Notes under the pieces: model-generated
The model's database searches: none
What the model was told of the DNA's origin: nothing
The model's input: the letters and a program-made list of their open reading frames with translations, nothing else
Program-made: the position numbers and the translations under genes
Assembly: GCA_903853895.1 (NCBI GenBank)
Contig: CAINUX010000274.1
Coordinates: 1-50,745 of the forward strand
Source: an uncultured beta proteobacterium
GTDB taxonomy: Bacteria; Pseudomonadota; Gammaproteobacteria; Burkholderiales; Burkholderiaceae_C
Direction of reading: 5' to 3'
Length of the DNA stretch: 50,745 bases
Part shown: positions 16,103 to 24,678 of the stretch, piece by piece
Layout of the letters: each line of letters starts with the position of its first letter
Numbering within the stretch: position 1 is the first letter of the stretch

Positions 16103-18001
16103 ATGCAGACCGGTGACACCAAGCCGCTCAGGCAGTCTCTGGGTATCCGGCTGGTACTGGTAACCCTGGGCTTCTGCTTCGTCTTCACGCTGCTCACGGT
16201 CGGAGTTCGTACGTATTCCGCGTGGAACGAAGCCTGGTCCGCCATGGACGCCGATCTTTCTCTGCTCGAGAAGGTCTACCGGCAAACGCTGAGCAAAGCG
16301 ATCTGGGACATGGATCGTGATTCACTGCACACCCACGTGGAGAGCACCGCACAGGTCGCCGTAGTGGGACGCATCACGCTCAAGATCCATTCCCAGAATC
16401 GCACTCCAGAGATCTTTGAACGCAGTGCAGAGGGCTGGCAAGCCTCCTCCCTGGCTCCTACGCGGCGGCTGGACCTGGTCTATGAGCCGTTTCCCGGCGG
16501 CACGGAGAGTGTTGGCGAACTGACCCTGATGGGAGACGAGCGGGTCTTGTGGGCGCGCCTGCGCGGTGAGGTGAAAAACATTGTGATTACCCAGTTGCTG
16601 CAGTCGCTGCTACTGGCGGGGCTGATCATGCTGATGTTCAGCCGCACAGTCACTGTCCATGTACAACACATTGCCCAGCACCTGGGGCGACTCACGCCCG
16701 ATACGATGCGCCAGACTTTGCGCCTGGTGCGCGACCCGCGGCACCACGACGAACTGACGCTGCTGGAGAGCGGCGTCAACGAGTTGCAAGGAAAATTGGC
16801 TGACCATCTGGCGCAATTGGGCCAATACGAGAAAGAGCTGGGAGCCCACCGCGACCACCTGGCGGACATGGTCCTGGAGCGCACTGGCGAGCTGGAATCA
16901 CTCACCGAGGCGCAACAGCTGGTTCTGGGTCTGTCCAACCGCCTCATCCACGCGCCGCACGAGTCTTTCGGTGCGTGTCAGCAAGCCTGTCTTTCGGAAG
17001 TGGCGCAACGTTTGGGGGCCAACCATGCGCTCTGGCTGGTTCCTGCCAAAGACCACAGCGCCTTTCGCGTTTTCTACGACTGGCGACCCGAGAACTCGGA
17101 TACAGCATTGCAGCATCCATTGCCGGTGGACGCATGGACCCAGGTTCCAGCACGCCTCGCCCGAGAGGAATTGCTGTTTTTTTTCAGCCAAGCCGAAATG
17201 GGGCGCAGTCTGAGCCCGCAAGAGGCGGCCCTGTTTTCTGTCCAGCCGGTGGGTGCCTGCGCGCTGGCACTGTTGCACAGCGATGGCGAAGACTACGGAG
17301 TGCTTTTTATTGGCAAGCCGCTGGGACAGGGCGAGTGGCCACCCGAAGATCGGGCATTGCTGGCGATGACAGCGCAATTGCTGTTGCACAGCGTGCGGCA
17401 CCAGTCCCAGCTCATCAACATCCTGGCGACCCAGGAGGCACTGCGTGCCGCCAACCGTCAACTCGAAGTGCTGTCGCGCCACGACCCCTTGACCGGCCTG
17501 TCCAACCGGCGCCATTTCGACGAGATCAAGGAAGATGAGTTCCAGCGGGCGCTGCGCAGCGGCAAGCCCCTGAGCCTGCTGATCTGCGACATTGACTATT
17601 TCAAGGCCTTCAATGACCACTACGGCCACGCCACCGGCGACCAGTGCCTGCGCGCCGTGGCCCATGCCATGAATGCTGCCATTGCACGCAGTGGCGATGC
17701 ACTGGCCCGCATTGGCGGCGAGGAATTTGCCATCCTGCTGCCAGCCACCAGTGAGGCTGCCGCCATGCGGGTCGCTGAACGGGTACGCCTCGCGGTTGCG
17801 GAACTGCATATTGCCCACGAAGCATCAAAGGCCGGCGCCACCGTCACCATCACCATCGGTCTTGCCCAGCTCCGGTTCGGGCGTATCACCCATTTCGACG
17901 CGCTGTTTGAAGCTGCCGACCAGGCCCTTTACCGGGCCAAGGGAAACGGCCGCAACCGGGTGGAGTCCAGCATTGCGTCCGCCCCGCAAAGCGTTAACTG
18001 A
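16103..18001 (+). CDS. Membrane diguanylate cyclase with periplasmic sensor and GAF domain
   Basis: 632 residues. TM1 is at about 13-34, a periplasmic region at 35-160, and TM2 at 161-180. A linker with HAMP-like character, a coiled coil (about 220-265), a GAF-like domain (about 272-435) and a GGDEF domain (455 to the end) follow. The active site is GGEEF (538-542) preceded by an RSGD inhibitory I-site (529-532) with the usual five-residue spacing. The enzyme should make c-di-GMP from two GTP and be feedback-inhibited. AAGG sits about 7 nt before the ATG at 16103; a longer reading would overlap the upstream gene. It is sandwiched between two paralogous binding proteins that may present ligand to its periplasmic domain. 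Confidence 0.9.
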   Translation: MQTGDTKPLRQSLGIRLVLVTLGFCFVFTLLTVGVRTYSAWNEAWSAMDADLSLLEKVYRQTLSKAIWDMDRDSLHTHVESTAQVAVVGRITLKIHSQNRTPEIFERSAEGWQASSLAPTRRLDLVYEPFPGGTESVGELTLMGDERVLWARLRGEVKNIVITQLLQSLLLAGLIMLMFSRTVTVHVQHIAQHLGRLTPDTMRQTLRLVRDPRHHDELTLLESGVNELQGKLADHLAQLGQYEKELGAHRDHLADMVLERTGELESLTEAQQLVLGLSNRLIHAPHESFGACQQACLSEVAQRLGANHALWLVPAKDHSAFRVFYDWRPENSDTALQHPLPVDAWTQVPARLAREELLFFFSQAEMGRSLSPQEAALFSVQPVGACALALLHSDGEDYGVLFIGKPLGQGEWPPEDRALLAMTAQLLLHSVRHQSQLINILATQEALRAANRQLEVLSRHDPLTGLSNRRHFDEIKEDEFQRALRSGKPLSLLICDIDYFKAFNDHYGHATGDQCLRAVAHAMNAAIARSGDALARIGGEEFAILLPATSEAAAMRVAERVRLAVAELHIAHEASKAGATVTITIGLAQLRFGRITHFDALFEAADQALYRAKGNGRNRVESSIASAPQSVN

Positions 18002-18048
18002 GAAGCAGGAAGCAGACGGTTCTGAGTTCACGGTACAGGAGAAACACG

Positions 18049-18807
18049 ATGACCCACGCGACGAAAACCCACACAAAAAGTGTCTTCGTTTCCTTGCTGC
18101 TGGCAAGCGCTTGTTGTTTCTCTGGCATTGTTTGCGCTCAAACCATACGCGCTGTCACCGAAACCACGCCGTACACGTTCCAGAAGGGTGATCGGGTGGG
18201 GGGCTCTGCCACGGAGGTGGTCGAGAAGACACTGCAAGCTGCGGGTTTGACTGATTACCAGGTCAAGCTCTATCCATGGGCTCGCGCCTACGACATGGCA
18301 CTCAAGGAGCCCGGCGTACTGATCTACCTGATAGCCCGCACCACGGCACGCGAGCAACAGTTCAAATGGGCTGGAGAGATCATGAAGATCCAGTACCACC
18401 TGTACCGTCTGCGGGATCGGTCGGACCTCTCGGTCAAGACGCTGGCAGACGCCAAAAATTACACTATCGGCGTCATGCGGGATGACGTACGCCAGCAGTA
18501 TCTGCAATCCAAGGGCTTTTACCGTCTGGCAGTGTCCGCGCAGTGGATCGACAACTTCAATAAGCTCATCAAGCGCCAGGTTGATCTCGTACCTCTGACG
18601 GAAGACGATGCCAGCAGCCTATGCGCAGAAGCGCACTTTGACTGCGCGGGACTGGAGCGGGTGCTCACGCTCGACGAGGCAACCACCGGGCTCTATATGG
18701 CCTACAGCGCATCGACCGCCGACAGCACCGTCCAGCGGACCCGCACGGCCTTTGACAGACTCAAGGCAGATGGCTCGGTGCGACGGATCATGGAAAAGAA
18801 ACCATAG
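18049..18807 (+). CDS. Periplasmic substrate-binding protein (SBP_bac_3 type), second paralogue
   Basis: 252 residues, a paralogue of the product encoded at 15280. Shared landmarks are the YPWARAYDMA segment (PWARAYETA in the first), IYLIARTTAREQQFKWAGEI (IYSIGRTAQREKLFKWVGVI in the first) and QSKGF/MAKGF. A signal peptide ends near IVCA-Q (residue 30). AGGAG lies 7-8 nt before the ATG. Three Cys in or near the signal region and two in the last third (SLCAEAHFDCAG) may form a disulfide absent from the first paralogue. No transporter genes are adjacent. Together with the cyclase it forms an SBP-DGC-SBP array, presumably one transcript (gaps 64 and 47 bp). Confidence 0.85.
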   Translation: MTHATKTHTKSVFVSLLLASACCFSGIVCAQTIRAVTETTPYTFQKGDRVGGSATEVVEKTLQAAGLTDYQVKLYPWARAYDMALKEPGVLIYLIARTTAREQQFKWAGEIMKIQYHLYRLRDRSDLSVKTLADAKNYTIGVMRDDVRQQYLQSKGFYRLAVSAQWIDNFNKLIKRQVDLVPLTEDDASSLCAEAHFDCAGLERVLTLDEATTGLYMAYSASTADSTVQRTRTAFDRLKADGSVRRIMEKKP

Positions 18808-18935
18808 GCAACTTGCGCGCGCAACCCGCACAACTACGTGCCGCTTGCTCCAATCGCGGGGCATACAATGCAAGGCCCATAACAGGGCACCGGGCCGTGC
18901 GCCTTCGCATCGACTGGCGCCGTAGAGGATGCAAG

Positions 18936-21293
18936 ATGCCCATTCAGACGCCCATTTCCCCCAAAGGTCCGGTTTCCAGTTCTGCCGAGAAAAGCGCCCA
19001 GTTGCGCCAGGCAGCACTGGAGTACCACCAGTTTCCGACGCCAGGCAAGATCGCCGTTGCAGCGACCAAACAACTGGTCAACCAGCATGATCTGGCATTA
19101 GCCTATTCACCGGGCGTAGCCGCTCCCTGTGAAGAAATCGTCAAGGACCCCAACAACGCGTTCAAGTACACCAGCCGCGGCAATCTGGTGGCCGTTATCA
19201 CCAACGGCACGGCCGTGCTGGGCCTGGGTGACATTGGGCCGCTGGCATCCAAGCCCGTGATGGAAGGCAAAGCCGTTCTGTTCAAGAAGTTCGCCGGTAT
19301 CGACGTGTTTGACCTGGAGATCGATGAAAAACACGATCTGGACAAGCTGGTGGACATCATTGCTTCGCTGGAACCGACCTTTGGCGGTATCAACCTCGAA
19401 GACATCAAGGCACCGGACTGTTTTTATGTCGAGCGCAAACTGCGCGAGCGCATGAAGATCCCGGTCTTCCATGATGACCAGCACGGCACGGCCATCTGTG
19501 TTGGAGCGGCTATCCTGAATGGATTGAAAGTCGTCGGGAAGGACCCCAAGGAAGTCAAGCTTGTCACATCGGGCGCCGGAGCTGCCGCTCTGGCCTGCCT
19601 GGGTTTGCTGGTCAAACTGGGTATCCCGCGTGAAAACATCTGGGTGACCGACCTGGCGGGGGTTGTTTACGAGGGGCGTGTCGAATTAATGGATGCCGAC
19701 AAGTCGGTATTTGCCCAAAAGACTGATATGCGCACCTTGCGCGAAGCCATAGTCGGCGCCGACATCTTTTTGGGCCTCTCCGCGGGTGGCGTGCTAAAGG
19801 CCGACATGGTCAAGTCGATGGCCGCCAAGCCCCTGGTTTTTGCTTTGGCAAACCCCACGCCTGAAATACTGCCTGAAGAAGTCCATGCGGTCCGCGATGA
19901 CGCCATCATGGCAACGGGCCGCACGGACTACCCCAACCAGGTGAACAACGTGCTGTGCTTCCCGTACATTTTTCGCGGTGCGCTCGACGCCGGTGCGTCA
20001 ACCATCACTGTAGAGATGGAGATCGCGGCGGTCCACGCCATAGCCGACCTGGCACAAGCCGAACAAAGCGAGGTGGTGGCCGCAGCGTACGCCGGTGAAC
20101 AACTGGCGTTCGGGCCGGAGTACCTGATACCCAAGCCGTTCGACCCCCGGTTGATGATGAAAATCGCGCCGGCGGTTGCCAAGGCTGCGGCCGACAGCGG
20201 CGTGGCGTTGCGGCCGATTGTCGACATGGACGCGTACCGTGAAAAGCTGCAAAGCTTCGTCTATGCCTCCGGCACCACCATGAAACCCATCTTCACGGCT
20301 GCCAAGAAGGCACTCAAAAAACGCGTGGCTTTCGCCGAAGGAGAGGACGAACGCGTCCTGCGCGCCGCGCAGATCGTGGTGGACGAACGCATCGCATTGC
20401 CAACCCTGATTGGTCGGCCGACCGTGATTGCCGAGCGCGTCGAGAAGTTTGGCCTTCGCCTCAAAGAGGGTGTCGACTACAACGTCGTCAATGTGGAGCA
20501 AGACCACCGCTACCGTGACTTTTGGCAAACCTACCACCGCATGACGGAACGCAAGGGCATCACGGCGCAAGTGGCCAAGATCGAGATGCGCCGACGCCTT
20601 ACGCTGATTGGCGCCATGCTGCTGCACAAAGGCGACGTGGATGGCATGATTTGCGGCACTTGGGGCTCAACCGCCCTGCATCTGCAGTACATCGACCAGG
20701 TCATTGGAAAGCGTGTATCTCTGGGCGCCGATGCCAGCCAAGACGTACCTATTTACGCTTGCATGAACGGGCTTATGTTGCCGGGGCGCCAGGTATTTGT
20801 GGTGGACACCCATGTCAACTATGACCCCACAGCGCCTGAACTGGCCAAGATCACCATCATGGCCGCTGAGGAAATGCGGCGGTTTGGCTTCAAACCCAAG
20901 GCAGCCCTTTTGAGCCACTCCAGTTTTGGCAGCAGCAACGAACCCAGCGCACTCAAGATGCGCGCGACCTTGGCACTCTTGCAAAAACAGGCGCCGTGGC
21001 TGGAAGTGGATGGGGAAATGCACGGCGATGTGGCCCTGGACGGTGCTGCCCGCAAGGCCTTGATGCCCAATAGTGCATTGCAGGGCGATGCCAATCTTCT
21101 GGTCATGCCCAATATCGATGCCGCCAATATTGCCTACAACCTGCTGAAAACGGCTGCTGGAGGCAACATCGCGATTGGCCCGGTGCTTCTGGGCGCGGCC
21201 AAACCGGTGCATGTATTGACTGCAAGCACCACCGTCCGGCGAATTGTAAATATGACAGCACTGACTGTTGCGGATGCCAACGCCACCCGGTAA
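18936..21293 (+). CDS. maeB: NADP-dependent malic enzyme with C-terminal phosphotransacetylase-like domain
   Basis: 785 residues. Residues 1 to about 430 are a malic enzyme: [33 protein letters not shown] and the Rossmann segment [16 protein letters not shown] are diagnostic. The remaining 350 residues form a PTA-like domain ([46 protein letters not shown]) that in MaeB proteins is regulatory, often sensing acetyl-CoA, and not a transacetylase. It oxidatively decarboxylates malate to pyruvate with NADP+. GAGG lies about 7 nt before the ATG at 18936. A strong terminator follows. Confidence 0.95.
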   Translation: MPIQTPISPKGPVSSSAEKSAQLRQAALEYHQFPTPGKIAVAATKQLVNQHDLALAYSPGVAAPCEEIVKDPNNAFKYTSRGNLVAVITNGTAVLGLGDIGPLASKPVMEGKAVLFKKFAGIDVFDLEIDEKHDLDKLVDIIASLEPTFGGINLEDIKAPDCFYVERKLRERMKIPVFHDDQHGTAICVGAAILNGLKVVGKDPKEVKLVTSGAGAAALACLGLLVKLGIPRENIWVTDLAGVVYEGRVELMDADKSVFAQKTDMRTLREAIVGADIFLGLSAGGVLKADMVKSMAAKPLVFALANPTPEILPEEVHAVRDDAIMATGRTDYPNQVNNVLCFPYIFRGALDAGASTITVEMEIAAVHAIADLAQAEQSEVVAAAYAGEQLAFGPEYLIPKPFDPRLMMKIAPAVAKAAADSGVALRPIVDMDAYREKLQSFVYASGTTMKPIFTAAKKALKKRVAFAEGEDERVLRAAQIVVDERIALPTLIGRPTVIAERVEKFGLRLKEGVDYNVVNVEQDHRYRDFWQTYHRMTERKGITAQVAKIEMRRRLTLIGAMLLHKGDVDGMICGTWGSTALHLQYIDQVIGKRVSLGADASQDVPIYACMNGLMLPGRQVFVVDTHVNYDPTAPELAKITIMAAEEMRRFGFKPKAALLSHSSFGSSNEPSALKMRATLALLQKQAPWLEVDGEMHGDVALDGAARKALMPNSALQGDANLLVMPNIDAANIAYNLLKTAAGGNIAIGPVLLGAAKPVHVLTASTTVRRIVNMTALTVADANATR

Positions 21294-21339
21294 TCATTAT
21301 TCATTTAGTGTGCGCACACTTACATAGTAAAAAAACGTA

Positions 21340-21377
21340 AAGGCCTTGCCCAAAATTTGGGCAAGGCCTTGCTTTTT
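21340..21377 (+). terminator. Rho-independent terminator after maeB
   Basis: Perfect 12-bp stem (AAGGCCTTGCCC at 21340-21351 pairing with 21359-21370) with an AT-only loop, then GCTTTTTC. It is 46 bp after the maeB stop. Confidence 0.92.
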
Positions 21378-21445
21378 CGGGTGAAATACGCGACACTCCA
21401 TTCCTTGGATTTTTCGGGTTTACCCGGAGTCGCTTGAGAGGTTTC

Positions 21446-21838
21446 ATGGTGCGCAGAGGGTTTGTTAAGTTAGTGCTTACTGGCACTTTGCTGGCCTTGG
21501 TCGGATTGTGCAGTGGTGTACAGGCAAAAGAATGGGCACCATCTTCTGCCGAAGCCACCGTCGCATTGAACCAATTACCTGCGCAGGGAATCGAAACCTA
21601 CCAATTGATTCTCCGGGGCGGGCCTTTCCCGTATGGGAAGGACGGTGTGGTTTTTGGCAATCGGGAACGGTTGCTGCCCGCTCACAAGCGAGGCTACTAC
21701 CGCGAATACACCGTAAAGACACCACGCTCAGGAGATCGAGGCGCTCGTCGAATCGTGTGTGGAGGCCAGGCCACCGCACCAGATATTTGTTATTACACAG
21801 CCGATCACTATGCGAGTTTTCGCAAGATCGTGCCGTGA
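21446..21838 (+). CDS. Secreted barnase-family ribonuclease
   Basis: 130 residues. A signal peptide (MVRRGFVKLVL onward, cleavage near VQA-KE at 27) precedes a compact microbial RNase (N1/T1-barnase) fold. The catalytic triad can be aligned to barnase: Glu87 in YYREYTV (barnase Glu73), Arg in GARRIV at 101-102 (Arg87), and His121 in TADHYASF (His102). GGPFPY and FGNRERLLP match the substrate-side loop. Two Cys (105, 115) may form a disulfide. It would cleave RNA, preferably after G, outside the cytoplasm. GAGAGG precedes the ATG at 21446. A barstar gene follows 35 bp later, giving the expected toxin-inhibitor order. Confidence 0.88.
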   Translation: MVRRGFVKLVLTGTLLALVGLCSGVQAKEWAPSSAEATVALNQLPAQGIETYQLILRGGPFPYGKDGVVFGNRERLLPAHKRGYYREYTVKTPRSGDRGARRIVCGGQATAPDICYYTADHYASFRKIVP

Positions 21839-21873
21839 ATTGGATTTGTACCTTTTAAGAAAGAGAAGCGGGA

Positions 21874-22275
21874 ATGGATATGCCACTTCGAACAGTAAGA
21901 ACCAACATCGTTCAATCGATTCGGGCCTTTAGGGTGCCCGATTTGCAGGAAGCGGCTCAGGCCCTCGGGCACCACTTTCTGTACGCCAACCTGGCGGACG
22001 CGCAAACCAAGCAGGACGTGCTCGACCTGATTGGGCAGCAATTCAAATTGCCAGCGCACGTTGGCAAGAATTTTGATGCACTCTACGACAGCATGACCGA
22101 CCCGGTGCACAAGTCAGGGCCGCAACCTGGCTTCATCGCTGTGCTGGAGCACATCCCTGCCAACACCAAGTTTGACAAAGAAGCACGTGAGCAACTGCTT
22201 GATATCTTCCGCGACACTGCTGACTATTGGGGAGACCGGAAAATACCCTTCCGATGCTTCTATTCTTTTCTGTAG
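21874..22275 (+). CDS. Barstar-family ribonuclease inhibitor
   Basis: 133 residues, no signal peptide, cytoplasmic. The barstar signature is LPAHVGKNFDALYDSMTD, containing the helix whose acidic residues plug the barnase active site, and LLDIFRDTADYWGDRKIPFRCFY at the C-terminus. It neutralises RNase that folds before export. The start could be the ATG at 21874 or the in-frame ATG at 21880. A perfect hairpin begins at its stop codon. Longer than Bacillus barstar (90 residues) by an N-terminal extension of about 35 residues. Confidence 0.88.
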   Translation: MDMPLRTVRTNIVQSIRAFRVPDLQEAAQALGHHFLYANLADAQTKQDVLDLIGQQFKLPAHVGKNFDALYDSMTDPVHKSGPQPGFIAVLEHIPANTKFDKEAREQLLDIFRDTADYWGDRKIPFRCFYSFL

Positions 22276-22310
22276 CCCGTTCTGCACACACCAGCCAAGC
22301 AGAACGGGCT
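22274..22310 (+). terminator. Hairpin at the barstar stop codon (no T-tract)
   Basis: AGCCCGTTCTGC (22274-22285) pairs perfectly with 22299-22310. No U-tract follows, so it may be an RNA-stabilising or Rho-assisting structure and not an intrinsic terminator. Confidence 0.55.
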
Positions 22311-22596
22311 AACGAGGCAAGCGGGACCATTGCACAGGCCGCACCAATTGCGGGCATTGAGATGGCCACCGAATCGGGCGAAAAGATGCCCACTGACAAA
22401 TTGCTGGACGTATCGCCTTTGGCGTTGCGCATGAGCAGCCCTTTCAACTCAGGATACTGGCTGGCAGCTGCCTGAAGCACTGCGATCCTGTCAGGCACTG
22501 AACAGGATCGTCAACCGGAAGCCCATCCCCGTGATGGGCTTTTTTGCGTCCTTCAACGCACTATGATCTCCACACTACCACGACACCCTGTTTGCA
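22276..22596. other. Intergenic region with three successive hairpins
   Basis: About 320 bp without a gene I can support. Hairpins lie at 22274-22310 (12-bp perfect stem, 13-nt loop), 22483-22510 (9-bp stem) and 22519-22545 (terminator). Short ORFs on both strands here (for example a GTG-started minus-strand ORF 22133-22498 that runs into barstar) show no family resemblance. Confidence 0.5.
22519..22545 (+). terminator. Rho-independent terminator
   Basis: AAGCCCATC (22519-22527) pairs with GATGGGCTT, followed by a run of T (TTTTT) into GCG. It ends any transcript from the RNase-barstar operon about 245 bp after barstar. Confidence 0.88.
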
Positions 22597-24663
22597 ATGG
22601 GCCTATTGGCTAAGCTGCTACCCGTAGCGATCAAGCGACGGATTTTGTCATCGCTGGGTGAGACCTCCGACGACCGGTTTGCGCGGGTGTTTCATGCCAG
22701 CCCGGACTGGATCGTCATCACCCGATTGAGCGATGGTCTGGTGATCGACGCCAACAAGGGGTTCGAGGCAATCAGCGGTTACCGCGCTGCCGACGTCGTC
22801 GGTCGTGCCATCGCCCAGTTCAATGTCTGGGCCCATCCAGAGCAGCGGGTCAAGATGATCAATGAACTCATGCGTTCAGGGAGTGTGCGCGACACTCTGG
22901 TGCAACTGCGCAGGATGGACGGCACATTGCGTGACTGCATGGTCAATGCAACCCTCATTGCATTGGGTGGACAGACCCATTCCCACGCGGTCTGGATTGC
23001 CCGGGATGTCACTGACCAGAACGCAACGCACGAACAATTCAAGGCCGCGTTTCGGCTCACTCCGGATTTCATGTCGATCTCGCGTTTGAGCGACGGAACC
23101 TATGTTGAGGTCAATGAGGCCTTTGAACGCATAACGGGTTTAAAGCGCGAAGACACGCTTGGCAAGACTTCGATTGCTCTCGGTGTCTGGCACGACCCGC
23201 TGGCGCGGGATGCACTTGTCCAGGCGTTCAAGACCCAGGGCTCATTGCATGAGTACTTTATCCGTATCAACGCCCGTGGCGGACAGGTGCGCGAAGCGCT
23301 GGTGAATGCAGCTACGTTTGAGGCGCGTGGCGAACATTACATGATTGCGCTGCTGCGAGACGTGACTGAGGCACGCAAGGCAGCCGCCGCTTTACAGCAG
23401 AGCGAGGCACGGTTTTCACGCCTTTTTGACGAGTCGCCCATGCCCATGTGCTATAGCTCCGACATCGACGGCTTTTCGACAACCCAATGGAATCACGCCT
23501 GGTTCGCATCCTTTGGCTTTGACGCACATACCGCACAGGGCAAGACGGGCACGGAATTAGGGATATGGGTGCATCCCGAAGAGCGCCAACAGTTTCTGGA
23601 TCGATCCGTGCGCGGGGACGACATTAGTGACGTTGAAGTCCCCATGCTGCGCGCGGACAAGTCGCCCCGCTGGATATCCATGTCGACCCGCACCTTCGTG
23701 GAACCCGAGCGCACCCTGGTTCTGTTCACCTATTTCGACATCACCGAGCGACGCCGCGCCCAGCAGGAAATACAGGACCTCAACGCAGCTTTAGAGGCGC
23801 GTGTGACCCGACGGACGGCTGACCTGGAACGCACCAACCAGGAGTTGTCCACAACTCTGGCCAGCCTGAAGACCGCCAAGGACCAGTTGGTCCAGTCGGA
23901 GAAGATGGCTGCGCTGGGGGCTCTGGTCGCAGGTGTTGCACATGAACTGAACACGCCAATTGGCAATGGCCTGACCGTCGCGAGTTCACTGCACTACCGC
24001 GTCGAACAATTCGACACACTGATGACCCAGGGTCTGAAGCGCTCTGACTTGCAAGGTTTTCTGGACGACACCCGCCACGCAGCGGACATCATCACACGCA
24101 ACCTGACACGGGCAGGGGCACTGGTCACCAGTTTCAAGCAGGTGGCTGTCGACCAGACCAGCTCAAAACGTCGCAAGTTCTCGCTGGCGTCACTGGTCTC
24201 GGAAATCCTGCTGACGCTCAGCCCAACTCTCCGCAAGTCGGCATGCACAGTAACTGTGGATGTTGCGGATTCCGTGCAAATGGACAGCTACCCAGGCCCA
24301 TTGGGTCAAGTCCTGACCAACCTGATCAACAACGCACTGGTTCACGGATTTCCCGAGAACCAGGCTGGAACCATTGCCATCACCGCTCGAATGGAGAACC
24401 GGGACCACGTGGTATTGCAGGTGCAGGACGACGGTCGGGGTATCCAGAATGCAGATTTACCCCACGTGTTCGAGCCTTTCTTCACCACCCGGATGGGGCA
24501 GGGCGGATCCGGATTGGGACTGCATATCGTCCACAATTTGGTGACCAGCGTGTTGGGCGGGACCATCACCGCCCACGGCGAACCCGGCCAAGGTGCCAAA
24601 TTCCAGTTGACGATACCCTGCACCGTTGCGGATCGGCAGGACAATCAACCCATCGCAAATTAA
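22597..24663 (+). CDS. Soluble triple-PAS histidine kinase (HELNTPIGN type)
   Basis: 688 residues without membrane segments. Three PAS domains lie at about 25-140 (ending ARDVTDQN), 145-260 (LLRDVTEARK) and 268-385 (FDITERRRA). A coiled coil leads to the H-box with His449 in GVAHELNTPIGN. The ATPase domain shows NLINNALVHG, DDGRGI, FEPFFTTR and GSGLGLHI. The first two PAS domains are similar to each other (FHASPDWIVITRLSDG and FRLTPDFMSISRLSDG), so one arose by duplication. It shares the H-box with the membrane kinase at 10016. No response regulator is adjacent; hemN starts 15 bp downstream and is probably co-transcribed. The start has no obvious ribosome site. Confidence 0.9.
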   Translation: MGLLAKLLPVAIKRRILSSLGETSDDRFARVFHASPDWIVITRLSDGLVIDANKGFEAISGYRAADVVGRAIAQFNVWAHPEQRVKMINELMRSGSVRDTLVQLRRMDGTLRDCMVNATLIALGGQTHSHAVWIARDVTDQNATHEQFKAAFRLTPDFMSISRLSDGTYVEVNEAFERITGLKREDTLGKTSIALGVWHDPLARDALVQAFKTQGSLHEYFIRINARGGQVREALVNAATFEARGEHYMIALLRDVTEARKAAAALQQSEARFSRLFDESPMPMCYSSDIDGFSTTQWNHAWFASFGFDAHTAQGKTGTELGIWVHPEERQQFLDRSVRGDDISDVEVPMLRADKSPRWISMSTRTFVEPERTLVLFTYFDITERRRAQQEIQDLNAALEARVTRRTADLERTNQELSTTLASLKTAKDQLVQSEKMAALGALVAGVAHELNTPIGNGLTVASSLHYRVEQFDTLMTQGLKRSDLQGFLDDTRHAADIITRNLTRAGALVTSFKQVAVDQTSSKRRKFSLASLVSEILLTLSPTLRKSACTVTVDVADSVQMDSYPGPLGQVLTNLINNALVHGFPENQAGTIAITARMENRDHVVLQVQDDGRGIQNADLPHVFEPFFTTRMGQGGSGLGLHIVHNLVTSVLGGTITAHGEPGQGAKFQLTIPCTVADRQDNQPIAN

Positions 24664-24678
24664 TCTCAGGAACTGGCA

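Noticed and set aside
22133-22498. Minus-strand ORF overlapping barstar and the hairpin region
   Set aside because: GTG start inside a hairpin, half of it antisense to barstar, no recognisable family.
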